Shown one piece after another: positions 57,237-64,000 of a DNA stretch of 64,000 nt (within the stretch, counting starts at the first letter, position 1; every line of letters begins with the position of its first letter). Location: the NCBI RefSeq assembly GCF_013408985.1, contig NZ_JACBZT010000001.1:4233197-4297196 (forward strand). Reading direction: 5' to 3'. A program made the translations under genes and the position numbers. Source of the stretch: Petropleomorpha daqingensis. Its GTDB lineage: Bacteria > Actinomycetota > Actinomycetes > Mycobacteriales > Geodermatophilaceae. The notes under the pieces were generated by a model that did no database searches, was not told the origin of the DNA, and saw nothing but the letters and a program-made list of their open reading frames with translations.

Positions 57237-59938
57237 CGCAGGGCTCCCGGCCGCAACGCGCGGACGTCACGGGCGGGGTTGCCGGCCCACGAGGCGCCCG
57301 CCGGCACCTCCTCGCCCTTCATGAGGAAGGCGTCCGGTCCCAGCTCGGCGTCGTCCTCCATCGTGACGCCGTAGTGGACGAGCGCGGCCACGCCGATCGT
57401 GCAGCCCGAGCCCACCGACGTCCGGTCGGACTTGAAGGTGAAGTCCTCCTGCGAGTGGCACTGGATGAACGACCCGGCGTTGAGCGTCACGTCGTCGCCG
57501 ATCGTGACGAGGTTCTTCTCCGACATGCCGCAGCCGTCGTCGAACAGCCGCCGGCCCAGGCGCACGCCGACCAGACGCCAGAACCACGACTGCACCGGGG
57601 TGCCGACGAACACCGCGTTCAGGCCCGGACCGGACTGCATCTTGAAGAACCGCTCGGCCCGCCAGAACCCGACCTCGTAGATCGAGCAGTACGTCGGCCG
57701 CATCCCGCGGAAGCCGGTGGCGGCGCGCTCCACCAGCGAGACGTGCAGCACGGTGAACAGCAGGACGGCGACCTCGCTCGCGGCCAGCGCCACCGCGCCG
57801 AGCGATGCGTACAGGTCGGCGGCGAGCAGGCCGAAGAGGGTGACGCCGAACGCGTACACCCACTTGGCGGCCAGCCAGGCGGCCATCGTCCGGCCGTTGT
57901 GCCGGTTCTTCGCCGCCAGCCGGCGGTGGAACTCCTCGCCCTCCATCAGGTGGTTGAACCGGCTGTCCCGGGCGACGGTGCGGGGGATCTCGAAGCTCGG
58001 TGACCCGAGCAGCCCCACGCCCTCGCGGACCGGCCCGTCGATCGGCACCAGGACCTTGGTGGCCAGCAGGACGTCCTCGCCGGTCCGCGCCCGCGGCGGG
58101 TAGACGATGTCGTTGCCGAGGAAGCTCTGGGCGCCGATCGTCGTCCGGGAGACCCGGAAGGAGGTGCTCGTGTAGTCGGCGTTGAGGAAGGTCAGCCCGC
58201 TGGCGATGACCGTGCCGCGGCCGACCGCGCACTCGTACGGGTTCTCGTGCCGCAGTTCCGAGCCGAAGTTCGAGCCGGTCTGCAGCAGCGGGCGCAGCCG
58301 GTAGCCGATCCAGCGCAGGTAGTGGACCACCGACGAGCTGTCGCCGAAGAACTCGACGAAGAACCGCCGGTTGGTCAACCGCGTGATCGCCCGGTGCGCG
58401 GAGTAGTGGATGCCGTGGAGCGGGTACACCCGCCCGGGCCGCACGAGGACGCGCAGCAGGCGGGCCCCGACGACCGCTCCGACGGCGCTCAGCGCCATCG
58501 AGCCGAGGAACACCACGGCCGACGACACCAGCACGATGCCGAAGAACCCCGGGTCGCTCAGCGCCCGCGACCCCGGCTCCAGCAGCACGTTCAGCGACGG
58601 AACGGCGGTGAGCAGCAGCGCGATGCCGCCCGAGACGACGGGCACGTAGACGAGGAACCACAGGACGGCCTGCAGCGCGGTGATGACGCCGGCGTGGCCG
58701 CGGCGCGCGTCCTCCGGTCCCAGAGCGCGGTAGTCGGCCGTCGCCGGCCGCGCGGGTGAGCCGTGCCAGGTCTGCCCCGCCGGCACGCGCTGCCCCTCGT
58801 GCAGCGACGACGCGTGGCCGAGCTGGGCCCCGTCGCCCATGACCGTGCCGATGTCGAGCACCGAGCGCTCGCCCACGTACACGTCCCGCCCGAGCTCGAC
58901 CCGGCCCGTTTCGATCCAGCCGGCCCGGGCGCGGTAGCCGTTGAGGAAGGTCTGGTTGCGGACCACCGTGCCGTCGCCGAGGGCGACCAGGTCGGTGCAG
59001 ATCGGTACGTGCCGGGTCAGCACGACCACCCCGCGCCCGACCCGGGCCCCCAGAGCCCGCAGGTACAGGCTGAAGACCGGGGTCCCGGCGAACAGGGCCA
59101 GCGGGTTGAGCAGCACCAGGGTCTTGACCGTCCAGAAGCGCAGGTAGCCGAGACCCCAGATCCGGACCCGGCCCGGCTTCCACCGGCCGACCAGCACCCA
59201 CTTGGCCGCGATCGGCACCAGGCAGGCCGCCAGGAAGCCCAGCCCGCCGGCGACGACCGCGCGCAGGTAGTCGTCGACGAACCCGCCACCGGCGAAGATC
59301 CAGTCGAAGCCGCGCTGCAGCACGACGGCCACCCCGTAGGCGTAGCCGCAGATCAGCAGCACCTGCAGGACCCCGCAGAGCACGTACCGGCCGGTGGTGG
59401 CCCGCGCGGCCGGCACCGACGGCGGCCGGCCGACGGGGGCCGGTGCGTCGGCGACCGCGACGGCGTCGGCCAGGGTGCGCACGGTCGGGTACCGGTAGAC
59501 GTCCGTGATCGCGACCGGCGGCAGGCCGCCGGCCTTGCGGACGCGGGCGCAGAACCGCGTCATGAGCATCGAGTCGGCGCCGAGGTCGTCGAAGAAGTTC
59601 TGGTCCGGACCGACGGAGCCGGTGCCCAGGACCTCGGCGAGCAGGCCGGCGAACCGGGCCTGCACCCGGGCCGGTCCGTCGTCGACGAGGGTGCCGGCGA
59701 GGGCGCGGACCGAGGGGGTGGCGTAGACGTCGGTAATCGCGACCGCGGGCAGGTCCGGCCGCTTGCGCACCCGGGCGCAGAACCGGGCCATGAGCATCGA
59801 GTCGGCGCCGAGGTCGTCGAAGAAGTGCTGCTCGACGCCGATCTCCTCGACCGACAGGACGTCGGCCAGCACCTCGGCGAGGCCGCGCTCGACCGCGGTC
59901 GCCGGGGCGGCGGGCGGGGCCACGACGTCGGCGGTCAC
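57233..59938 (-). CDS. Membrane NRPS terminal protein: two carrier domains + Pls/PosA-type polymerising domain
   Basis: 901 residues from GTG 59938. Two near-identical carrier domains have Ser47 and Ser123, each in FFDDLGADSMLM. About six membrane helices follow (near 184-208, 225-250, 275-296, 418-446, 464-494 and a hairpin about 690-735). Between them lie three soluble, partly hexapeptide-like segments, such as GRDVYVGERSVLDIGTVMGD and LVTIGDDVTLNAGSFIQCH. This is the layout of epsilon-polylysine synthetase terminal regions (NRPS terminal domain family). It has no adenylation domain of its own. Confidence 0.87.
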   Translation of the reverse strand: MTADVVAPPAAPATAVERGLAEVLADVLSVEEIGVEQHFFDDLGADSMLMARFCARVRKRPDLPAVAITDVYATPSVRALAGTLVDDGPARVQARFAGLLAEVLGTGSVGPDQNFFDDLGADSMLMTRFCARVRKAGGLPPVAITDVYRYPTVRTLADAVAVADAPAPVGRPPSVPAARATTGRYVLCGVLQVLLICGYAYGVAVVLQRGFDWIFAGGGFVDDYLRAVVAGGLGFLAACLVPIAAKWVLVGRWKPGRVRIWGLGYLRFWTVKTLVLLNPLALFAGTPVFSLYLRALGARVGRGVVVLTRHVPICTDLVALGDGTVVRNQTFLNGYRARAGWIETGRVELGRDVYVGERSVLDIGTVMGDGAQLGHASSLHEGQRVPAGQTWHGSPARPATADYRALGPEDARRGHAGVITALQAVLWFLVYVPVVSGGIALLLTAVPSLNVLLEPGSRALSDPGFFGIVLVSSAVVFLGSMALSAVGAVVGARLLRVLVRPGRVYPLHGIHYSAHRAITRLTNRRFFVEFFGDSSSVVHYLRWIGYRLRPLLQTGSNFGSELRHENPYECAVGRGTVIASGLTFLNADYTSTSFRVSRTTIGAQSFLGNDIVYPPRARTGEDVLLATKVLVPIDGPVREGVGLLGSPSFEIPRTVARDSRFNHLMEGEEFHRRLAAKNRHNGRTMAAWLAAKWVYAFGVTLFGLLAADLYASLGAVALAASEVAVLLFTVLHVSLVERAATGFRGMRPTYCSIYEVGFWRAERFFKMQSGPGLNAVFVGTPVQSWFWRLVGVRLGRRLFDDGCGMSEKNLVTIGDDVTLNAGSFIQCHSQEDFTFKSDRTSVGSGCTIGVAALVHYGVTMEDDAELGPDAFLMKGEEVPAGASWAGNPARDVRALRPGALR
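59544..59826. repeat. Tandem 228-bp (76-codon) carrier-domain duplication
   Basis: The stretch 59544-59598 recurs nearly identically at 59772-59826. Both encode the FFDDLGADSMLM helix region of the two carrier domains. Nucleotide-level identity implies recent duplication or gene conversion. Confidence 0.75.
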
Positions 59939-60936
59939 CGGACCAGCACCTCGGTCGCGGCGGACCGGCGCTCGGCATGCGCGGGCACCAGCACGTCGGC
60001 GCCGTAGCGGTCCGCCACCCACGACGGCTGGTAGACGGTGTCCAGGTACCGCTCGCCCAGGTCCGGGGCGATCGCCACCGCGGTGACGTCGTCCCCGTCG
60101 TGCCGGGCGAGCCAGCCCATCGCCCCGCTGACCACCGTGCCGGTCGAGCCGCCGAACAGGAAGCCGTGCCGCGCCATCCGGTGGCAGGCGCGGATGGTGT
60201 CGGGCTCCTCGACCCAGACCACCTCGTCGACGTAGCTCTCGTCGAGCATCGGCGGCCGGACGGCGGTGCCGAGCCCCGGGATCAACCGGCGCGCGGGCGG
60301 CCGGCCGAAGGTCACCGAGCCGACGGCGTCGACGGCGACCACGCGCACCGGCCGGTGCCACTCGCGGAACCATCGCGCGCAGCCCATGAGCGTGCCGGTG
60401 GTGCCGGCCCCGACGAAGAGCACGTCCAGCCGCGGAAACGAGCGGGCGATCGCCGGGGCGGTGCGCCGGTAGTGCGCCCGCCAGTTGCCCGCGTTCGTGT
60501 ACTGGTTGAGCCAGACGTAGCGCTCGTCGGAGGCCACGAGCGCGCGGACGTGGTCCAGCCGCGCTCCGAGCAGCCCGCCGGTCTCGGCCGGCTCGGTGAC
60601 GACGTGCACCTGGCTGCCCAGCGCCTCCATGAGGCGGCGGGTCGAGGTGTTGCACCGGGAGTCGGTGACGCAGACGAAGCGGTAGCCCTTGCTCGCCGCC
60701 AGCATGCTCAGCGCGACGCCGAGGTTGCCGGAGGAGGACTCGACGAGGATCGAGTCGGGGGTCAGCGCGCCCTCGCGCTCGGCGCCCTCGACCATCTCGG
60801 TCGCGGCCTTGAGCTTGATCGAGCCGGCGAAGTTGAACCCCTCGCACTTGAGGAACAGCTGGTGGGCGAAGACGGTGCGCAGGTCGACGAACAGGTCGTC
60901 CTCGTCGAAGGCCTGCGGAGTCGAGATGACCGGCAC
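59935..60936 (-). CDS. sbnA: SbnA-like 2,3-diaminopropionate biosynthesis synthase
   Basis: 333 residues from ATG 60936; first gene of the operon. Cysteine-synthase-like PLP enzyme: Lys41 in NFAGSIKLKAA, the Asn-loop SSSGNLGVALSMLAA, and VFVGAGTTGTLMGCARW. The N-terminus LFLKCEGFNFAGSIKLK and the overall length match SbnA, which joins O-phospho-L-serine and L-glutamate. With the SbnB-like gene it should supply L-2,3-diaminopropionate. Ordinary cysteine synthase is less likely because of the SbnB partner. Confidence 0.88.
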   Translation of the reverse strand: MPVISTPQAFDEDDLFVDLRTVFAHQLFLKCEGFNFAGSIKLKAATEMVEGAEREGALTPDSILVESSSGNLGVALSMLAASKGYRFVCVTDSRCNTSTRRLMEALGSQVHVVTEPAETGGLLGARLDHVRALVASDERYVWLNQYTNAGNWRAHYRRTAPAIARSFPRLDVLFVGAGTTGTLMGCARWFREWHRPVRVVAVDAVGSVTFGRPPARRLIPGLGTAVRPPMLDESYVDEVVWVEEPDTIRACHRMARHGFLFGGSTGTVVSGAMGWLARHDGDDVTAVAIAPDLGERYLDTVYQPSWVADRYGADVLVPAHAERRSAATEVLVR

Positions 60937-61379
60937 GACGCCTCCCTCACCGGGGCCCGTGGTCGGCTCTGCGGTGCTCAGGGCGCACGGCGGGTGGGGT
61001 GGTGGAGCGACGTCGATCGGCGCTGATCGGGCTCATGGCGGGTTCCTGTCTGCTCAGGGCATGCCGTTTCTGCCTGGCCGGGGGCGAGGGGCCTCTCGGG
61101 CCGGGCGGCAGGGAACCTGCGTGTCTGATCGCTCCCCGACAGCGGCCCCCATGGCCCTCAGCACGAGTGCGTCGTCGATGCAGGTTCAGCTTCCGGCCGG
61201 ACCCTTTTCAGAATCCAGGCGTGTTCGGACCGGACGGATCGAACCGGCGACGGTCCGTCATCCACGCAGGCTCCTGAGCGCGCGACACGGGTCCGCCGCT
61301 CCCCGGGGGCGTCGGTGCCTGCTTCTAGGGTCGCCGAGGGTCGGCCGATCGGGGCGGCGGGCCCGGGGGAGGGGGAGCG
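60937..61379. other. 443-bp divergent intergenic region upstream of the NRPS operon
   Basis: No credible gene: one 92-codon ORF at 60999-61277 has no ribosome site and unnatural composition. The region must hold the NRPS operon promoter (leftward) and that of the HNH gene (rightward). A hairpin-capable inverted repeat CGGACCG...CGGTCCG (61226-61257) encloses a smaller CGG...CCG stem and is a possible operator. I see no clear -35/-10 pair. Confidence 0.5.
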
Positions 61380-62132
61380 ATGAACCGCCGCAGGCGCACC
61401 GCGGGCGGGCTGACCGGGCTGGGTGCGCTGGTGGCGGCGCTGGTGATCATCGCCGTCTACCTGAGCGTCGACCGGTCGCAGCCGTCGTCGTCCTCGGGGT
61501 CCGGGTACCGTCCGCCGTCCGGACCGGTCGGGGTGGGGCACGTGCCCGCCGGCACGCTGGACCCCACGGCGGCCGCCGCCGCCCTCGCCCAGCTGCCGGT
61601 CGCCCCCAAGAGCAGCCTCGCCGGCTACGAGCGCGACTGCGACAACGGCGCCGGCTGCGTCTTCGGCCCGGCCTGGGCCGACGTCGACGGCAACGGCTGC
61701 GACCAGCGCAACGACGTCCTGCACCGCGACCTGATCGCCATCGCCGTCCGCGCCGGGACGCACGGCTGCGTGGTCACCTCCGGCACCCTCCACGACCCCT
61801 ACACCGGGACGACGGTGCACTTCACCAAGGCCGACGCGGGTGAGGTGCCGATCGACCACGTGGTGCCGCTGGCCGCCGCCTGGACCCAGGGCGCGGCCAG
61901 GTGGACCGCGCAGAAGCGCGAGCAGTTCGCCAACGACCTGGACAACCTCATCGCCACCGACCGCGAGCAGAACTCGGCGAAGGGCGACTCGACCGCCGAG
62001 GAGTGGGTGCCGCCCGACCCGGCGTACGGCTGCTCCTACGCCACCGTCGTCGTCACGGTGAAGCAGGAGTACGGGCTGACGGTGACCGACGCCGAGGCCG
62101 GCGCGCTGCGCACGCTGCTGGCCACCTGCTGA
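61380..62132 (+). CDS. Secreted or membrane-anchored HNH-type nuclease (GmrSD/DUF1524-like)
   Basis: 250 residues from ATG 61380, directly after a G-rich ribosome site GGGGGAGGGGGAGCG. A basic N-terminus and a hydrophobic helix (about 10-28) suggest export or anchoring. The nuclease core reads VPIDHVVPLAAAWTQGA, then REQFANDLDNLIATD, then NSAKGDSTAEEWVPPD, the His-Asn-His arrangement of DUF1524/HNH enzymes. Paired cysteines (CDNGAGC and the terminal Cys) fit an extracellular fold. Family members are common secreted actinobacterial proteins of unknown target. Confidence 0.85.
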   Translation: MNRRRRTAGGLTGLGALVAALVIIAVYLSVDRSQPSSSSGSGYRPPSGPVGVGHVPAGTLDPTAAAAALAQLPVAPKSSLAGYERDCDNGAGCVFGPAWADVDGNGCDQRNDVLHRDLIAIAVRAGTHGCVVTSGTLHDPYTGTTVHFTKADAGEVPIDHVVPLAAAWTQGAARWTAQKREQFANDLDNLIATDREQNSAKGDSTAEEWVPPDPAYGCSYATVVVTVKQEYGLTVTDAEAGALRTLLATC

Positions 62133-62196
62133 AACGCCGGGCCGAGGTCCACGGGTCGTGGGGCTCCTGTGGCTAGCGTGACGGATGAGGTGAGCG

Positions 62197-62664
62197 ATGA
62201 CTGAATCCGAGGGCCCCGGCACCCCGCCACCGGAAGGGGTGGCCTTCGCGGCGCCGGAGCCGGAACCGGCCCAGCCCACCGCCCCCGTGCCGACCCGGCC
62301 GGCGGTCCGGCCGCGGCGCCGCGGCCCGCTGACCCGGATGGGCCCGTGGGCACCGGTCGCCGGCGCGCTGCTCGGCGCGGTGCTCGGGGTGGTCGCGGTG
62401 CTGCTGCTCGTCGGCTCCGCGGACGCGTTCGCCCAGCGCCTCGCCCTGGTGCTGCTCGTGGTGGGCATGGGCCTGCTCGGCGCGTCCGGTCCGCTGCTCG
62501 CCGACGAGGTCCGGCTGGTGCGGCGCAGCGTCCGCGAGGCCGCCGTCCGCCCGGCATGGGCCGAGACGACCGCCGGGCTGCTCACCGGGCTCACCCCTGC
62601 CCGGCTGCTGCTCCTGGTCAGCGGGTTCGTGCTGTTCCTCTCGGCCTACGTGGCGCGCGGCTGA
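62197..62664 (+). CDS. Small membrane protein with Pro-rich N-terminus
   Basis: 155 residues from ATG 62197, with an upstream GAGG. The first 45 residues are disordered (Pro/Glu/Ala then RPRRRG). Three hydrophobic helices follow (about 50-73, 80-101 and 133-153). No family recognised. A hairpin terminator follows the stop. Confidence 0.75.
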   Translation: MTESEGPGTPPPEGVAFAAPEPEPAQPTAPVPTRPAVRPRRRGPLTRMGPWAPVAGALLGAVLGVVAVLLLVGSADAFAQRLALVLLVVGMGLLGASGPLLADEVRLVRRSVREAAVRPAWAETTAGLLTGLTPARLLLLVSGFVLFLSAYVARG

Positions 62665-62669
62665 TTCCT

Positions 62670-62693
62670 GGCAGCCGGCTGGGGCCGGCTGCC
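62670..62693 (+). terminator. Hairpin terminator after the small membrane protein gene
   Basis: GGCAGCCGG and CCGGCTGCC form a perfect 9-bp stem with a 6-nt loop CTGGGG, starting 5 bp after the stop. Confidence 0.7.
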
Positions 62694-62787
62694 AACGTCC
62701 TGGGAACCGTGCGCGGCGCGGCGTCCGCCGCACGGCCGCCGCGGAGGGTGGCGACCGCACGATCCGCCGCCCCTCAGGAGGAACCTC

Positions 62788-63285
62788 ATGGACGTCAGCT
62801 CCGTCAGCGGCAGCGCCGCGATGCGGCCGGCCGGACCGCCGCCCGGTGGTGCTCACGCGAAAACCCTGAAGGCCGTCGCCGAGAAGCTCGGGATGAGCAC
62901 CGGCGACCTGAGGTCGGCGCTGAAGAGCGGCTCGACCATGGCCGACCTGGCCACGACCGCCGGCGTGAGCCGGGACGACCTGGTGCAGACGATCGCCTCG
63001 ACGCTGCCGGCCACCGGTCGGGACGGCGCGACAGTCGACACGACGGCGATGGCGACGGACATCGCCGACGGCGTCCGGCCGCAGCGCCCCTCGCAGAGCT
63101 CCGAACCCGACCTGGGCAAGGGGCTGGACGCGTTGTCGAGCGCGCTCGGGATCAGCAGCAGCGACCTGCTCGACCGGCTGACCGAGGGCTCGGGGATCAC
63201 CGACCTGCTGCAGGGCAGTGCGCAGGTGTCCGCCCAGCTCGCCGCCCTGCAGAACAAGGGCGCCCTGGTCGACGGCTACGCGTAG
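62788..63285 (+). CDS. Hypothetical helical protein with two similar motifs
   Basis: 165 residues from ATG 62788 with CAGGAGG upstream. Two related helical units are visible: KLGMSTGDLRSALKSG with STMADLATTAGVSRDDL, and ALGISSSDLLDRLTEG with SGITDLLQG. Each has the pattern LG-x-S-x2-DL-x3-L-x2-G. The linker is Pro/Ser-rich. No signal peptide or membrane helix. No named family recognised; the motif resembles helical DNA- or peptidoglycan-associated repeats, but that is weak. Confidence 0.7.
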   Translation: MDVSSVSGSAAMRPAGPPPGGAHAKTLKAVAEKLGMSTGDLRSALKSGSTMADLATTAGVSRDDLVQTIASTLPATGRDGATVDTTAMATDIADGVRPQRPSQSSEPDLGKGLDALSSALGISSSDLLDRLTEGSGITDLLQGSAQVSAQLAALQNKGALVDGYA

Positions 63286-64000
63286 GAGTCGATGCCCAGC
63301 TTGACCGCCAGCGCGATCCCGGCGACCGCGATGACCCGGCGCAGCAGCTTCTGCGGCGCCCGCCGGACCACCCGGGGCCCGAGCCGGCCGCCGAGGAACA
63401 GCCCGATGGCCAGCGGCACCGCCGCCGACCAGGCGATCGAGGTCAGGACGACGTAGCCGACCGCGGCGGTGGCGTTGGCCGCACCGAGGACGACGTTCTT
63501 CAGCGCGTTGGACACCGGCAGCGACTCGCCGGTGGCCAGCAGGTACATCGCCAGCATCATCACGCCGGCGGCCGCGCCGAAGTACCCGCCGTAGATGGCG
63601 ACGGCGAACGTGCCGACCGGCAGCCACCACGGGTCGCCCTTGGGGTGCGGGTGGGTGATCGCCTCGGCGGCGAGCTCGCCCGGCGGCTTCTGCACGAGCA
63701 GGAGGATCGAGGCGCCACCGATCAGCCAGGGCACGATCCGCTCGAAGGCGTCCGAGGGGGTGAGCAGCAGCAGCGCCATGCCCGCGGCCCCGCCCAGGAC
63801 GGCGCCGACCGCGAGCCGGCGCAGCCGCGCGCCCTGCCGGTGCAGCTCGGGCCGGGAGGCGCTGACCGAGCCGACGCTGTTGAGCACCAGCGCGACGGTG
63901 TTGGTGACGTTCGCGGTGACCGGCGGGATCCCCATGGCCAGGAGGGCGGGATAGCTGATCAGCGAGGCCAGCCCCGCGATGCTGCCGGTGAGTCCCGCGC
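63276..64000 (-). CDS. TauE/SafE-family membrane permease (5' end outside window)
   Basis: The frame is open to base 64000, so the N-terminus is missing; codons upstream of the internal ATG at 63935 read GLTGSIAGLASLISYPALLA, the family signature. At least 241 residues with about seven hydrophobic helices are visible. The family exports or imports sulfite, sulfonates and other organosulfur anions; GGYFGAAAGVMMLAMY is the second conserved half. The stop overlaps the convergent hypothetical gene by 10 bp. Confidence 0.88.
   Translation of the reverse strand, partial: AGLTGSIAGLASLISYPALLAMGIPPVTANVTNTVALVLNSVGSVSASRPELHRQGARLRRLAVGAVLGGAAGMALLLLTPSDAFERIVPWLIGGASILLLVQKPPGELAAEAITHPHPKGDPWWLPVGTFAVAIYGGYFGAAAGVMMLAMYLLATGESLPVSNALKNVVLGAANATAAVGYVVLTSIAWSAAVPLAIGLFLGGRLGPRVVRRAPQKLLRRVIAVAGIALAVKLGIDSYA

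Noticed and set aside
50962-60936. Siderophore (staphyloferrin-B-like) interpretation of the Sbn genes
   Set aside because: There is no IucA/IucC-type synthetase, citrate synthase or siderophore transporter in the window. The Pls-type membrane NRPS points to a peptide polymer instead.
61187-61257. Possible tRNA-like T-arm on the minus strand (GGTTCGATCC)
   Set aside because: The flanking bases do not form a 5-bp T-stem, and no acceptor or anticodon arm can be drawn.
60999-61277. 92-codon ORF in the region upstream of the NRPS operon
   Set aside because: No ribosome site, low-complexity RRR/PP-type composition, and it overlaps the expected divergent promoters.

Overview
The window is very GC-rich chromosomal DNA with GTG starts, many 4-nt stop/start overlaps and several apparently leaderless promoters. 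The conserved gene order (carB-pyrK-pyrD-pyrF-mihF-gmk-rpoZ-coaBC-metK-priA, then def-fmt-rsmB, then rpe-rib-his) is that of a high-GC actinobacterium. The mIHF protein, the helicase-dead PriA and a DUF222-HNH (13E12-type) gene support this. A Geodermatophilaceae-like host is a reasonable guess, but it is inference only. No rRNA, tRNA, CRISPR array, prophage or complete insertion sequence was recognised.

Layout. 1-14567: housekeeping genes, all on the plus strand: the 3' part of carB, pyrimidine genes, mIHF, gmk, rpoZ, coaBC, metK, priA, a racemase-like gene, def, fmt and rsmB. 14568-20866: an accessory block lying between rsmB and rpe, which are adjacent in relatives such as M. tuberculosis. 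It holds a DUF222-HNH gene behind an SOS-like operator, a NarL-type two-component pair, a divergent operon of cupredoxin lipoprotein, membrane protein, ECF sigma factor and anti-sigma factor, and a DinB-like gene. 20990-26276: a tightly coupled operon rpe-ribD-ribE-ribBA-ribH-hisE-hisG, closed by a strong bidirectional terminator. 26408-45264: a mosaic of small metabolic, regulatory and transport genes, including a DUF2877/PucR pair, an HTH-MurA fusion, a FUSC membrane protein, a radical SAM protein, an amidohydrolase, an Acg-type nitroreductase opposite a PPOX-type protein, and a small gene behind a perfect LexA box. 45306-51010: malQ, a GGDEF-EAL protein and a trehalose-synthase-like GH13 enzyme.

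The most striking region is 50962-60936, seven minus-strand genes whose starts and stops overlap or nearly touch, so probably one operon. In transcription order they are a SbnA-like synthase, a membrane protein with two carrier domains fused to a Pls/PosA-type terminal domain, a half-condensation/adenylation/carrier protein, a TfdA/SyrP-type oxygenase, a SbnB-like dehydrogenase, a threonine-synthase-like enzyme and a phosphopantetheinyl transferase. SbnA and SbnB together make L-2,3-diaminopropionate, and Pls-type membrane NRPSs polymerise basic amino acids. The inferred product is therefore a poly-diaminopropionate-like or hydroxylated cationic peptide, assembled by an unusual synthetase in which adenylation is split from the membrane polymerase.

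61380-64000 holds a secreted HNH-type nuclease, two small proteins of unknown function and the 3' part of a TauE/SafE permease.
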